Shown here in pieces: positions 17,684 through 27,537 of a DNA stretch of 64,000 bases. This stretch comes from Aestuariibaculum sp. M13 (lineage in GTDB: Bacteria; Bacteroidota; Bacteroidia; Flavobacteriales; Flavobacteriaceae). A program made the position numbers and the translations under genes. The stretch spans positions 496,001 through 560,000 of the forward strand of contig NZ_JANIAC010000002.1 of NCBI RefSeq assembly GCF_024723255.1, given 5' to 3'. The stretch's first letter is position 1. The number at the start of each line of letters is the position of its first letter. The notes under the pieces were generated by a model. It made no database searches and was not told the origin of the DNA. It saw only the letters and a list, made by a program, of their open reading frames with translations.

Positions 17684-19924
17684 TTATTCTAATAGATTAA
17701 TTACTATTTCTTTATTGTCAACAGAAATATGATACTCACCTGATTCAAGTATTTTATTCCCAGAACTATCCACAAAACTTAAATCACGAATAGGATTCAA
17801 GTGAAATTCAAAAGCTTCAGTCTTTCCTGCCTTAATTGATTTTTTCTCAAAAAACTTTAACTCCTTGATAGGTCTCGAAATTGAACATACAGGGTCTGAA
17901 ACAAACCAATGCACAACATCTGCCCCATCAATATCAGATGCATTGGTTACCGGAATTTCAATTATTAGATTTTCATCTTTCCTCAGGTTAGTTTTTGAAG
18001 ATTTTAAATCTCCATATTTAAAGTTTGAATAGCTTAATCCATGAGTAAAACCATAAAGAGGCTCTTTTGGAATATCCTGATACATACCTGACGTGGGACG
18101 TGCCTTTTTCCTCATATTATAGTAGATAGGTACTTGTCCTGTAGAAAAGGGAAAAGTCATCGCAAGTTTTCCTGATGGGTTAATTCTTCCTGATAGAATA
18201 CCAGCAACTGGTTTCCCTCCAATAACTCCAGGTTGCCACATTTCGATAATCCCATCAGACAATGGAGCTAAGCGGCTTAAATCTAATGGCCGCCCATTTG
18301 ATAATAATAAAACAATAGGTTTCCCTAATTCACTTAGTTTTAAAAGTAAGTCCTCTTGAATTTTTGGAAGGGAAATTGTAGAACGTGAAGCATTTTCACC
18401 ACTCCAGGATTTTTTTTCTCCCAAGCAAACAACGACTACCTCTGCCTTTCTAGCTACATTAATAGCTTCAGTATATCCAGAAGTATCATTGCCATCAAAA
18501 TCACAACCCTGAGCATAAAATATTTTAGATTGTACAAACTCAGATTCTATTGCTTTATAAATACTTTCCACATCCTTGGCATCTCCATAAGCAGACCATG
18601 ACCCCAAAAGATCTTCTTGATTTTTAGCCATCGGTCCTATAACAGCTAAAGAAGAAACCTTGTTATTTAAAGGAAGTATATTATCTGAGTTCTTTAGCAA
18701 CACCATGGTTTCTTCAGCCAATTTTTCAGCTGTTGAAATATACTCTGGAAGCAGATAACGATTATTCTGAGGAATTATAGAAACATATGGTTTATCAAAT
18801 AAACCTAGTTGAAATTTAAGCTTTAAAACCCTGCCAACTGCATCATCTACACGATTTAGCGAAACCTTGTTTTCTTTTACTAAATCAGAAATATGGTCAA
18901 GATAAAGTCGATCTGCCATATCCATATCAACACCTGCATTAATTGCTTTTAAAGTAGCTTCCTTATCAGAACTGGCAACACCTTGGTTTATTAGTTGTTT
19001 GACTGAATTCCAATCTGACACCACAAAACCATCCATTTCCCATTTTTCTTTGAGTATTTCAGTTAACGTATAATAATTTGCACTAGCTGGCACTCCACTA
19101 ATGTCATTAAAACCACTCATAACAGTCGCCGCCCCTACATTAACTCCTGCTTCAAAAGATGGTAAATAGGTATCCCAAAGTGTTTGTTTTGAAATTTCGG
19201 TGTATATATAATCCTGACCTCCCTCTGAAGCGCCATATCCAACATAATGCTTTAAACATGCGGCAATGGAGTTCTCATCTGCCAAATCATTACCTTGATA
19301 TCCCTTTACTGAAGCTTTAGAAAAAACAGCATTTGTATAAGGATCTTCACCATATCCTTCAGCAACTCTTCCCCATCTCGGATCGCGAGCGACATCTACC
19401 ATTGGAGAAAATGTCCAATCGATGCCCGAAACTTTTGACTCTTTGGCTGCCATTGCACAAGCTTGTTCAACCAATTCAGGTTTCCATGAACATGCCTGAG
19501 CTAAGGAAATGGGATAAATTGTTTTAAACCCATGTATTATATCATTAGCAAAAATTATTGGAATACCTAATCGAGACTGCTCCATAGCCTTTTTCTGCAA
19601 ATCGTTTCTAAGATTTGGATCTTGATTCACATAAATTATAGAACCTATCAATGGTGAAACCTTTGCCATTTCTCCTCCAATATTATTTGCAGTCATATGT
19701 TTTCCAAAAGCCACCTGATTTAATTGATAAACCTTCTCTTCAAGTGTCATCCTTCCCAATAAATCTATTACTCTATCGTCTATTGGAGCTTGTTGATTTT
19801 TGTAAACAACCAAATCTGAACTCTTCTCTTCATTAGAAACACATCCAAATTCTGTTAGCAAACAAAAACAAATTACAGCTATAATTGCTTTACGGTATTT
19901 CATATATTTTTTCATAAAAAGCAA
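17684..19924 (-). CDS. GH3 beta-glycosidase (BglX-like) lipoprotein
   Basis: A 746-residue GH3 enzyme closer to BglX than the GH3 at 1733: it has IPIIFANDIIHGFKTIYPI, DPRWGRVAEGYGEDP, and the nucleophile motif VVSDWNSV (D304). The C-terminal domain and a fibronectin-like domain end the protein. The N-terminus carries a lipobox-like segment (LTEFGC, C28). The start is uncertain: Met4 or Met8 would give a more compact signal. Specificity is beta-glucosidase or beta-xylosidase; sequence alone cannot decide. It is 9 bp after the six-hairpin gene. Confidence 0.9.
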   Translation of the reverse strand: MLFMKKYMKYRKAIIAVICFCLLTEFGCVSNEEKSSDLVVYKNQQAPIDDRVIDLLGRMTLEEKVYQLNQVAFGKHMTANNIGGEMAKVSPLIGSIIYVNQDPNLRNDLQKKAMEQSRLGIPIIFANDIIHGFKTIYPISLAQACSWKPELVEQACAMAAKESKVSGIDWTFSPMVDVARDPRWGRVAEGYGEDPYTNAVFSKASVKGYQGNDLADENSIAACLKHYVGYGASEGGQDYIYTEISKQTLWDTYLPSFEAGVNVGAATVMSGFNDISGVPASANYYTLTEILKEKWEMDGFVVSDWNSVKQLINQGVASSDKEATLKAINAGVDMDMADRLYLDHISDLVKENKVSLNRVDDAVGRVLKLKFQLGLFDKPYVSIIPQNNRYLLPEYISTAEKLAEETMVLLKNSDNILPLNNKVSSLAVIGPMAKNQEDLLGSWSAYGDAKDVESIYKAIESEFVQSKIFYAQGCDFDGNDTSGYTEAINVARKAEVVVVCLGEKKSWSGENASRSTISLPKIQEDLLLKLSELGKPIVLLLSNGRPLDLSRLAPLSDGIIEMWQPGVIGGKPVAGILSGRINPSGKLAMTFPFSTGQVPIYYNMRKKARPTSGMYQDIPKEPLYGFTHGLSYSNFKYGDLKSSKTNLRKDENLIIEIPVTNASDIDGADVVHWFVSDPVCSISRPIKELKFFEKKSIKAGKTEAFEFHLNPIRDLSFVDSSGNKILESGEYHISVDNKEIVINLLE

Positions 19925-19933
19925 TCAATTAAA

Positions 19934-22078
19934 TTATGGCGCAGGATGTAGACCTTCCCATTTCACTGTCCAACTTCCATCATCAGGAAATCCTGGCGCA
20001 TGTTTGTCTGGAGCTCCATCCCATCCAGCTGCCATCATAGCAACAGCATATAATAGTCCACCGTTACCAGGTAAATATGGACAAGGCCCTCCGGTACATA
20101 CCCCTCGTTCATCGTAATAATTTTTTGTACCGGCATCAATAAGTAGAGCATCTACTGCCATTTTTGGTTCACCTAAACGAGCTGCTGCCATAGCTGTCCA
20201 TGGAAAATCCCAACCCCAACAGCGCTTCCATTCCCAGGTTTCCCAAACTTTAAGTAAACTTCGATGAGCGGTTTCATAATCCATAGTATCATTTGGAGGC
20301 AACATTCCCCAAACTCCTACGGTATTAGGGTGTTCCCAGTTACGCTCTGTATAGGTATCTTCCCATTCTTTAGAATGAAGATATAAGCCATCCTTTACAG
20401 GTAATTCTTCAAGATTAGCTAAAACATCTTCCCAATCAGGGTTACGTTCTAATCCCATACGCTCCCTCCAAATTTGAGCATGTTCTAACCCCCATTTCCA
20501 ATAGGCCAAATCAAAAATATCGTCTTTAGTTACACCCTGCTCGCTAGGAGGCATGACTGGTTCTAAATGATATACTCCTGTCTCTTCATCTCGAACGGCA
20601 TAATCTGCCATATGCTCCGCGGTTCCGTCAATAATTTCAGCCCATCGCTCAAGAGTTTCCTTATTGGGATTTAATCTATAATCTAACTCTGCAAAAAAGA
20701 TTGGGTGTGGTTGTTTCCAAATCAAAATTTGATTGCCTACCCAAGGTGCTGTTCGACCTTCAGGTCCAACAGATTTTTGCCATTTTAAACCTTTATAATC
20801 TAATTGTTCTGCTAAAGCACGTGCAGAAGGAATAAATCTTTCATATACATTAAGAGCCTCCTGAGGCAAATCCCATCTATCCCATAAAGCATAATGTGAC
20901 AAATGCCACCAAATCATTTCCATATGAAACTGACCTCTCCAAGAATCTATTCCCATTAAACCAACTTCTGCCGGAGGATTACTTCCTTTAGATTGTGCAG
21001 CCATTAAATATTGCGAAAGCACAATTCGTCTCTCCAATTCCTGCCATCTTGGATCTTTACTTTCAGATAAATCAATAGCCCCACCACTTTTCCAAAAAGA
21101 TGGCCAATATACTTCACTTGAAGCTATAGTTTCATTTACGTCAGGCAAATTATATGATAATGCACTTTTTGAAAAAGCACAGGAGAACTTAATACTATTC
21201 GTATTATCTGCTATTAACTGACACGTATTAGGAGCCTTATTGCTATCAAATTGGATATTAGCATCTGAGCTCCAATTAATCGTTGCATAATAACTAACAT
21301 CATCCATTTCTCTCTTAAAATCAGCCTGATTACTCTCATTTGGGTCATTCAATAAAATGGTATTGTTGCCTTGATGCTCATTGAAATCACCTACCCAAGC
21401 AAGTCTTCTATTTATAGATGGATATGGAAAGTCTATGCTTATTTGTAAAACACCTTTTTTAAGCAATTCTGACTCAACATCAACAGAAACCAAATCTTTA
21501 TCGGGGTGGACACTAGTTGTAACATTAACTTGTTCTCCATCTATGGTAAAACTTGAAGTTAAAACACCAGACCATAAATCATAGGTTCTATCTATGTTCT
21601 GAATATCTTTCTCTTCTAATTCATTACCATCTGTTCTGATTAATCGTATTCTTCCTAGGTTGTAACTATGAGGGTTATCAAACATCCATTGGCGCAACTC
21701 TGATTTATCCTCAGGAAATTCATCAAGACCTGTATTTCTTCCCTGTTGGAAGGTACCTGTTGCAGGTATATCTTCGGCTGAAATACCTTCCGGAAGAGGA
21801 AATGAATGCCAAGCCCAATGAGACATGGAACTACCTCCAAATGTTTGCAAACCTGTTCCGTCGGCATTAAAACAAAACTCACCATTCCCTAAAGGAATTT
21901 GCCCATTTACATCATTCCAATTAATATTATGTCTTGTAACCAAAGCATAGCGATCTATTGGTTCTTCAGGCTTCTTTTTGTCGTCTGTTTTACAAGAGTA
22001 AATTGATAAACACACAAGTAAAAGGATATTTAAAGCCTTTATATTTTTATTGAATATTGAAAATTTATAAGTTTTCAT
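19934..22078 (-). CDS. six-hairpin glycosidase-like lipoprotein of unassigned family
   Basis: A 714-residue lipoprotein (lipobox around LSIYSC, C29). An N-terminal beta-sandwich (INWNDVNGQIPLGNGEFCFNADG) precedes an alpha/alpha barrel. That combination resembles clan GH-L and GH95-like enzymes (maltose phosphorylase, fucosidase). Distinctive blocks are GIDSWRGQFHMEMIWWHLSHY near residue 380, WKQPHPIFFAELDYR, PVMPPSEQG, and a C-terminal CWGWDFPWTAMAAARLGEP followed by PYLPGNGGLLYAVAMMAAGWDG. I do not recognise a characterised member. Position in the GH78/GH43/GH2/GH3 run argues for an exo-glycosidase on the same glycan. Carboxylates in these blocks (for example E383 or E471 regions) are candidate catalytic residues, but this is inference. 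Confidence 0.6.
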   Translation of the reverse strand: MKTYKFSIFNKNIKALNILLLVCLSIYSCKTDDKKKPEEPIDRYALVTRHNINWNDVNGQIPLGNGEFCFNADGTGLQTFGGSSMSHWAWHSFPLPEGISAEDIPATGTFQQGRNTGLDEFPEDKSELRQWMFDNPHSYNLGRIRLIRTDGNELEEKDIQNIDRTYDLWSGVLTSSFTIDGEQVNVTTSVHPDKDLVSVDVESELLKKGVLQISIDFPYPSINRRLAWVGDFNEHQGNNTILLNDPNESNQADFKREMDDVSYYATINWSSDANIQFDSNKAPNTCQLIADNTNSIKFSCAFSKSALSYNLPDVNETIASSEVYWPSFWKSGGAIDLSESKDPRWQELERRIVLSQYLMAAQSKGSNPPAEVGLMGIDSWRGQFHMEMIWWHLSHYALWDRWDLPQEALNVYERFIPSARALAEQLDYKGLKWQKSVGPEGRTAPWVGNQILIWKQPHPIFFAELDYRLNPNKETLERWAEIIDGTAEHMADYAVRDEETGVYHLEPVMPPSEQGVTKDDIFDLAYWKWGLEHAQIWRERMGLERNPDWEDVLANLEELPVKDGLYLHSKEWEDTYTERNWEHPNTVGVWGMLPPNDTMDYETAHRSLLKVWETWEWKRCWGWDFPWTAMAAARLGEPKMAVDALLIDAGTKNYYDERGVCTGGPCPYLPGNGGLLYAVAMMAAGWDGAPDKHAPGFPDDGSWTVKWEGLHPAP

Positions 22079-22095
22079 TTTTTTGATAATTTAGC

Positions 22096-25000
22096 TTAGT
22101 TGCTTATTGGTTTAATTGTTATGGTTCTTTCGTATTTTTTAGGAAATACTCTATAAGAATTTAGAACTGGTTGCGACGTATCTCCAACACCAGTGGTGTC
22201 ATAATCTAAATTAAGAGTTATACCTTCCGCCTTTTTTAATTGAAATGCGTAAAGTGCTTTTGTGATGTTTTCGGTGGTAAATGCATGAGCATTGAAATTG
22301 AAGTGATCATTCATTGAAAATTCTAGACCATTCCCTTCTTTATCAGTCATTCTTAAATAACGATTATCCATTCTTAACCCGTAATCCTGAGGCACTAAAT
22401 AAGGCTCAAACATATTATCTACAGTAGAATTGTAAATTCCCAATTTATATCCAGTCTTTCTGTCAGGATAATTCTCCTGAGGACCTCTACCGTACCATTC
22501 TACCTGATCACAGCTATTATCTAACATCAGAGATATTCCTATTCTTGGTAAAAGCTGGGGCATTTTACCTTGTGGCATCACCTGATGGTTAACCTCTACA
22601 AGACCATCTCCATAAAAACTATACTCATAAATACTTTCAAAGCCTCCTAATTGCCCTGCTGCTCCTCCCTCAATAAGAAAATCTAAGGAAGAGGCTTTAC
22701 TATCCTGACGTGTAAGAGCTACTTCTCGAACATAAATTGAAACCACTCCATCTGCTTCATTAGCTCTAACTTCTAATGGAATAAAATCCAGTTGATCGAT
22801 ACCATTAGAATATAAATCCGTTGCCATAGTTCTTCCATATTCAGGCTTCCATGATGGTGCGATGAAACTATAACCAGCCCATCTGTCATTTTGGTTATTA
22901 ACCGGGGCTCTCCATACATTTAACTTAATAGGAGCTACAAGTAATTCTTTTCCATTAACAACCATAGACTTTAATTCTCCTGTAGTCTTATCCAATAGGT
23001 AAGTAAAATTATCTCCGTGGATTACATAATCTCCTTCCTGATTTTTAAGAGATATTGAAGCATCAGTCTCGTAAGATTTTATTTTCAAAACATTCCAATG
23101 TTTTAACTCAAATTGATCCCATGAAACCTCATGCCCCTTTACTGCCCATATCTCATCTTTTCTTAAAACGGAACTAATATTTAGTCTATATTCTTTTCCA
23201 GGAATAATGTTAGGCTTTGTATAATTTATTGTTGTAGTCAGTCTCGATCTAGGCTGTAAATCCAGATCTATAACTCCCTCTTGAAGCACTTTATCATCTT
23301 CTGTCAATGTCCAAGTAGTTTTCCAAAAAGAAGCATTTGTAAAGTCACTTCTATTCCATACCTCAACAATTCCTTTTTCGTTGTTTAATAATCTAAATGA
23401 TAAAGGTTGTGGAGATTTCTTCATTTGCCATAATTCTGGTTGAGGCTGACGATCTGGCCAAATACTACCATAGGTTCTTGCGGCCATACCATTGCTGTAA
23501 TAAGTCCCTCCATTACTTTCTTCTTCAAAATCCAACCATAAAACAGTATCTGAAACATTAATTTCTTCTGTTGGATTTACAGCTTTATCTAACACTCTAA
23601 CATTATCAATCTGAGCATCACATATATAAACCTTAGTATCCTGAGTATGTATTTCTGCATTTCTTCCAATATTTAAAGGGAAAGGTAAATTTTTAATATT
23701 ACCACTTACAGACTTAACAGCTACCTCAACTTTATCAATAAACAATTTCATTTGTTTACCATCATAAACTGCTGCTATGTTATGCCAGTTATTCTCCCAA
23801 TCTGATGGTAAATCGGCACTTAATACATGTTTGGCTTTTGTGAAAATGTAAAAATCCAAAGAATCATTTCCATTTTGTACTAAACCAAATTGGTTACTTC
23901 CTTTAGTTAAAAATGACCCAGAACTACTATTAAGAGGTCTTGGATATACATCCATAGATATCGATAGTTGATCTCCAGAAATTTCTAAATTGTTACTTCT
24001 ATAAACTTCTACCCATTCATCATGTCCATTCAAATCAAGCACTTTACCTGATTCACTATCTGCAAGTTTTGAATTACCCATGGCATGCAAAGGTGTATTA
24101 TATGGGGATTTATCCTTTAGAATACGAACATTATCTGTAAGTCCATTACTTACGAAATCCCAAATAGCACCTCCCATAACTCTTGGGTGTGTATAAATTC
24201 CTCTCCAATATTCATCCAATGCTCCTCCTCCATTACCTGTAACCGATAAATATTCATCCATAAATGAAGGACGACTATCTGTTGTATCTAAACCCAGGTT
24301 GATTTCTTCCTGCATTGGTGACGGATAACGAGGTCCAATAATATCCTCAGCCGGGTGAACCATATCATTTCCTCCATACATCCATAATCTTGTTGGATCT
24401 AGCTTCTTTCCTTCTTTAACAACTTCTGTAATATTCATGCCTTCACCACTTTCATTTCCAGCACTCCAAAACAAAATACTTGGGTGATTACGATCTCGAA
24501 GAACAGCCTTTCTTGTTCTATCTTTATACATTTCTGTATACTCTGGCATATCTGAGACGAATTGAGTAGCATGACACTCATTACCTACCTCATCAACAAT
24601 GAACAGACCATATTCATCAGCAAGTTCTAAATATCGATTTACCGGAATATAATGTGAAATACGAACAAGATTGAAATTAAATTGTTTTAAAATTTCCATA
24701 TCCTTCCTGATTGTTGCCTCATCAACTACATGTCCCATCTCAGGATGTTGCATATGGGTATTTGTTCCATTAACCTTAATTGGCAGACCATTGAAATAAA
24801 ATACATTACCTCGGATTTCAGTTTTTTGGAATCCCATTCTGGTATCAATCTGATCCACAACTTCACCCGAGCTATCTAATAACTGTAATTTTAAGTCATA
24901 CAGAACAGGTGTATCAGGTGTCCATTTAAGAGGTTTTTTTATTAATTCATTTAGATTAATTGTTTGTTTTCCTTTATTCAAACTGAATTTTGAGCTTTTT

Positions 25001-25875
25001 AAAACCGAAATCTCTTCTCCATTTCTTTGCAGAATAGCCTGTACCTTATAATTATTTATTTTCTGACCATAATTTTTAATATCAAGATTTATCGAAAGTT
25101 TAGAATCTGTATAAGTTTCATCAAAATCGGTGATAACCTGCCAATCAAAAAGTCTTACTTTAGGCGTTGCATATACCCAAACGTCGTCAAAAACACCTGC
25201 CAATCTCCAATAATCTTGTCCTTCTAGGTAGTATCCATCTGAAAATTTCAAAACAAAAATGGCAATGGTATTTTCACCTGGTTTTAAATAAGATGTGATA
25301 TTATATTCTGACGGCTCGTGCGCGCCTTCATTATAGCCTACTTCCTGACCATTTACCCAGACGAAAGATGCTGAAGCTACTTTCTCTAAATGTAAAAACA
25401 CTTCATCTCCATTCCAATCTTGTGGTAGGTTAAAAGATTTCCTGTAAGCACCTGTAGGGTTGTATTCCTTAGGAACCTCCGGAAGAACAATAGCAAATTC
25501 ACTTGCATTTTTTTTACTCTCCTCATTTTCTACAAATTCATAACCTAAGCCTATATTTCTAAACATTCTATCACCGTAGCCATGCATTTCCCAATTTGAG
25601 GGCACAGAAATATCGTCCCAAGTTTTATCGTCAAAATCATCTTTATAGAAATCCCCTGGTATCCCTTCTGGAACATCACTATACATAAACTTCCAGTCTC
25701 CGTTAAGTAAAATATTTTTCTCGGGAATATTAAAAGCCCTTGCTTCCTCCTGTCCCTTTTCAAATACATTGGTGTTCTCTATATAACTAGATAAATTATT
25801 TAAAAAACCTCCTTCCTGGGCCAATACCCCTGTAATATTAATTAGGAAAACTGTTAGTAAAGTTATTCTTCTCAT
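22096..25875 (-). CDS. GH2 beta-galactosidase-like enzyme with inserted LamG domain
   Basis: A 1259-residue secreted protein (signal peptide 1-19). Residues about 45-590 form a LacZ-like sugar-binding, Ig-like and TIM-barrel set. The acid/base is in SAGNESGEG (E475) and the nucleophile in SFMDEYLSVTGNG (E541). Residues about 600-780 are a concanavalin/LamG-type domain (KVLDLNGHDEWVEV, WHNIAAVYDGKQMKLFIDK). A beta-sandwich domain and a Bgal_small_N domain (YGRGPQENYPDRKTG) complete the LacZ layout. The LamG domain probably binds carbohydrate. The exact glycosyl specificity (galactose or a uronate) is open. It is 17 bp before the six-hairpin gene. Confidence 0.9.
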   Translation of the reverse strand: MRRITLLTVFLINITGVLAQEGGFLNNLSSYIENTNVFEKGQEEARAFNIPEKNILLNGDWKFMYSDVPEGIPGDFYKDDFDDKTWDDISVPSNWEMHGYGDRMFRNIGLGYEFVENEESKKNASEFAIVLPEVPKEYNPTGAYRKSFNLPQDWNGDEVFLHLEKVASASFVWVNGQEVGYNEGAHEPSEYNITSYLKPGENTIAIFVLKFSDGYYLEGQDYWRLAGVFDDVWVYATPKVRLFDWQVITDFDETYTDSKLSINLDIKNYGQKINNYKVQAILQRNGEEISVLKSSKFSLNKGKQTINLNELIKKPLKWTPDTPVLYDLKLQLLDSSGEVVDQIDTRMGFQKTEIRGNVFYFNGLPIKVNGTNTHMQHPEMGHVVDEATIRKDMEILKQFNFNLVRISHYIPVNRYLELADEYGLFIVDEVGNECHATQFVSDMPEYTEMYKDRTRKAVLRDRNHPSILFWSAGNESGEGMNITEVVKEGKKLDPTRLWMYGGNDMVHPAEDIIGPRYPSPMQEEINLGLDTTDSRPSFMDEYLSVTGNGGGALDEYWRGIYTHPRVMGGAIWDFVSNGLTDNVRILKDKSPYNTPLHAMGNSKLADSESGKVLDLNGHDEWVEVYRSNNLEISGDQLSISMDVYPRPLNSSSGSFLTKGSNQFGLVQNGNDSLDFYIFTKAKHVLSADLPSDWENNWHNIAAVYDGKQMKLFIDKVEVAVKSVSGNIKNLPFPLNIGRNAEIHTQDTKVYICDAQIDNVRVLDKAVNPTEEINVSDTVLWLDFEEESNGGTYYSNGMAARTYGSIWPDRQPQPELWQMKKSPQPLSFRLLNNEKGIVEVWNRSDFTNASFWKTTWTLTEDDKVLQEGVIDLDLQPRSRLTTTINYTKPNIIPGKEYRLNISSVLRKDEIWAVKGHEVSWDQFELKHWNVLKIKSYETDASISLKNQEGDYVIHGDNFTYLLDKTTGELKSMVVNGKELLVAPIKLNVWRAPVNNQNDRWAGYSFIAPSWKPEYGRTMATDLYSNGIDQLDFIPLEVRANEADGVVSIYVREVALTRQDSKASSLDFLIEGGAAGQLGGFESIYEYSFYGDGLVEVNHQVMPQGKMPQLLPRIGISLMLDNSCDQVEWYGRGPQENYPDRKTGYKLGIYNSTVDNMFEPYLVPQDYGLRMDNRYLRMTDKEGNGLEFSMNDHFNFNAHAFTTENITKALYAFQLKKAEGITLNLDYDTTGVGDTSQPVLNSYRVFPKKYERTITIKPISN

Positions 25876-25919
25876 TATTAGCTCTTTTTATTTTTAGTCT
25901 CTTTTAGTTTTAATATTGG

Positions 25920-26585
25920 TTATTTTATACCTGTAAAGTCTTTGGAGTTTAAATACTTGTCTGTAATTGTAACACTATATATAGCTCCTTTAAACCAAGA
26001 CAGTTTATTTTGACGAACACCTATAGAGGTTTGCCCTTCTATTATTGGCTTATATTCAACATTTCCTTCCAATTCCTTTTTTCCATTAACATAAGTAGCT
26101 TGTTGTCCATCTTTAACTGTAAAAGCAATATGATACCACTCCCCTAAAGGATGGGAATATTCTGGAGACATTAAAACCACCCACTTTTCTTTAGATTCAA
26201 ACATACCATCCAAATACCACGTATCTTCACCTGATCGCATTTCCATAAGTGACCGATCTTTACTTACCGTACCCGTATGAAAATAGCGTTGCTCCTCAAA
26301 ACCACCTTTATCAAATCGAATAATCATTTCAACTGTAAATTCTTTAAGGTTTTTTATAGGCATTTCTTCTAAAAACAAGGCATCATCCACACCATCAAAC
26401 TCTACAGCTTTACCATATGGTGATTCTATCAATTTAGGGTTTCCATTCACTAAAACGCCCTCTTTAGATTGAAGCAAATCTGACATTACCCATACTATCT
26501 TACCATTATTTCGACTAACCCCTGAACAGGAGATAAGCATCAAAACTAAAGAGAGATTCATTACATAGTGACTAACACGTTTCAT
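25920..26585 (-). CDS. LamG-domain lipoprotein
   Basis: A 221-residue lipoprotein (MLISC lipobox, C20). The mature part is one LamG/concanavalin-like jelly roll: GKAVEFDGVDDALFLEE, FTVEMIIRFDKGGFEEQRYFHTG, GEWYHIAFTVKDGQQATYVNGKKE, IGVRQNKLSWFKGAIYSVTI. No catalytic motif is visible. It probably binds carbohydrate at the cell surface or periplasm. It lies 44 bp upstream of a GH2 enzyme that carries its own LamG insert, so the two may target the same glycan. Confidence 0.8.
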   Translation of the reverse strand: MKRVSHYVMNLSLVLMLISCSGVSRNNGKIVWVMSDLLQSKEGVLVNGNPKLIESPYGKAVEFDGVDDALFLEEMPIKNLKEFTVEMIIRFDKGGFEEQRYFHTGTVSKDRSLMEMRSGEDTWYLDGMFESKEKWVVLMSPEYSHPLGEWYHIAFTVKDGQQATYVNGKKELEGNVEYKPIIEGQTSIGVRQNKLSWFKGAIYSVTITDKYLNSKDFTGIK

Positions 26586-26640
26586 ATTTTGTATGATGTT
26601 TTTATAATATTATTTCTTTCTAATTTTTCAGTATTAATAA

Positions 26641-27519
26641 TTATTCTCCTAACAAAACTGTAAGACTTAACCATTCATGAAATCTGTCTATCCAACCATC
26701 TACAGGCAGGTTCTTTTTATCCATTCCAAAACCATGACCACCTTTGGAATACACGTGTAGCTCTGCAGATTTACCCGCTTGTCTCCAAGCCTTAAAAACT
26801 TCCGGACTATTAGCAGCAATAAAATCGTCAGCAGCACATAAAATAAACACAGGAGGTGCACTTGCTGGTACTTCGGCATCATTTAACCATCCTCCATAAA
26901 TTAATCCTGCAAAATTCAATTGATCTTCAGGTGAAACATTAAGGATTGTATGCATGGTTACACCTGCACCTGCCGAAAAACCAATCATTCCAATTTTATT
27001 GGGGTCAACACCGAAGCGTTCACAATTTGCGCGAACGTATTGAACAGCTTTAATACCATCATCCCCACCATAAAAAACTGGTTTTTCAGGTATCCCTCTT
27101 TTACCCTTTTCTTTTTTTAATGACTTTCCAAAGTTGTTCCAGAAAACCTTAAATTCAGATTTATCAATTGGTGTTTTATTAAGTCTGTATTTTAAAACAA
27201 ATGCCGTAAAACCTTTTTTAACTAACCACTCTGCAACTGCAGTTCCCTCACTTTCATAAGACAACCATACATTTCCTCCTCCGGGACAAATTATTACAGC
27301 TGTTCCATTAGAAATTGATTCATCCGGAACATACACTTCTAATGTTGGATCAACCACATTCCTTAGCATTCTTGTATTTGTTCCTGAATTATAAAATTCA
27401 ATTTCCTGATAATCCCAATTTTCAGAACCCGGGGCTTTTCCTTCATACAACCGTATAATCTCTTGCGAATTACCAAGCGTAACAGAAAAAAGCATAGCAA
27501 CCAATAAAAAATATTTCAT
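26641..27519 (-). CDS. secreted alpha/beta-hydrolase esterase (acetyl-xylan esterase-like)
   Basis: A 292-residue paralogue of the esterase at 16810. It has a signal peptide (1-18), an oxyanion block VIICPGGGNVWLSYESEG, nucleophile elbow GFSAGAG (S182), CAADD for the Asp and KGGHGFG for the His. It carries an extra insertion around residues 115-148 (rich in Lys) relative to its sister. The likely role is deacetylation of PUL oligosaccharides. It is 55 bp before the LamG lipoprotein and 18 bp after the GH43 gene. Confidence 0.85.
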   Translation of the reverse strand: MKYFLLVAMLFSVTLGNSQEIIRLYEGKAPGSENWDYQEIEFYNSGTNTRMLRNVVDPTLEVYVPDESISNGTAVIICPGGGNVWLSYESEGTAVAEWLVKKGFTAFVLKYRLNKTPIDKSEFKVFWNNFGKSLKKEKGKRGIPEKPVFYGGDDGIKAVQYVRANCERFGVDPNKIGMIGFSAGAGVTMHTILNVSPEDQLNFAGLIYGGWLNDAEVPASAPPVFILCAADDFIAANSPEVFKAWRQAGKSAELHVYSKGGHGFGMDKKNLPVDGWIDRFHEWLSLTVLLGE

Positions 27520-27537
27520 AATAATTAGTTCTTGAGA

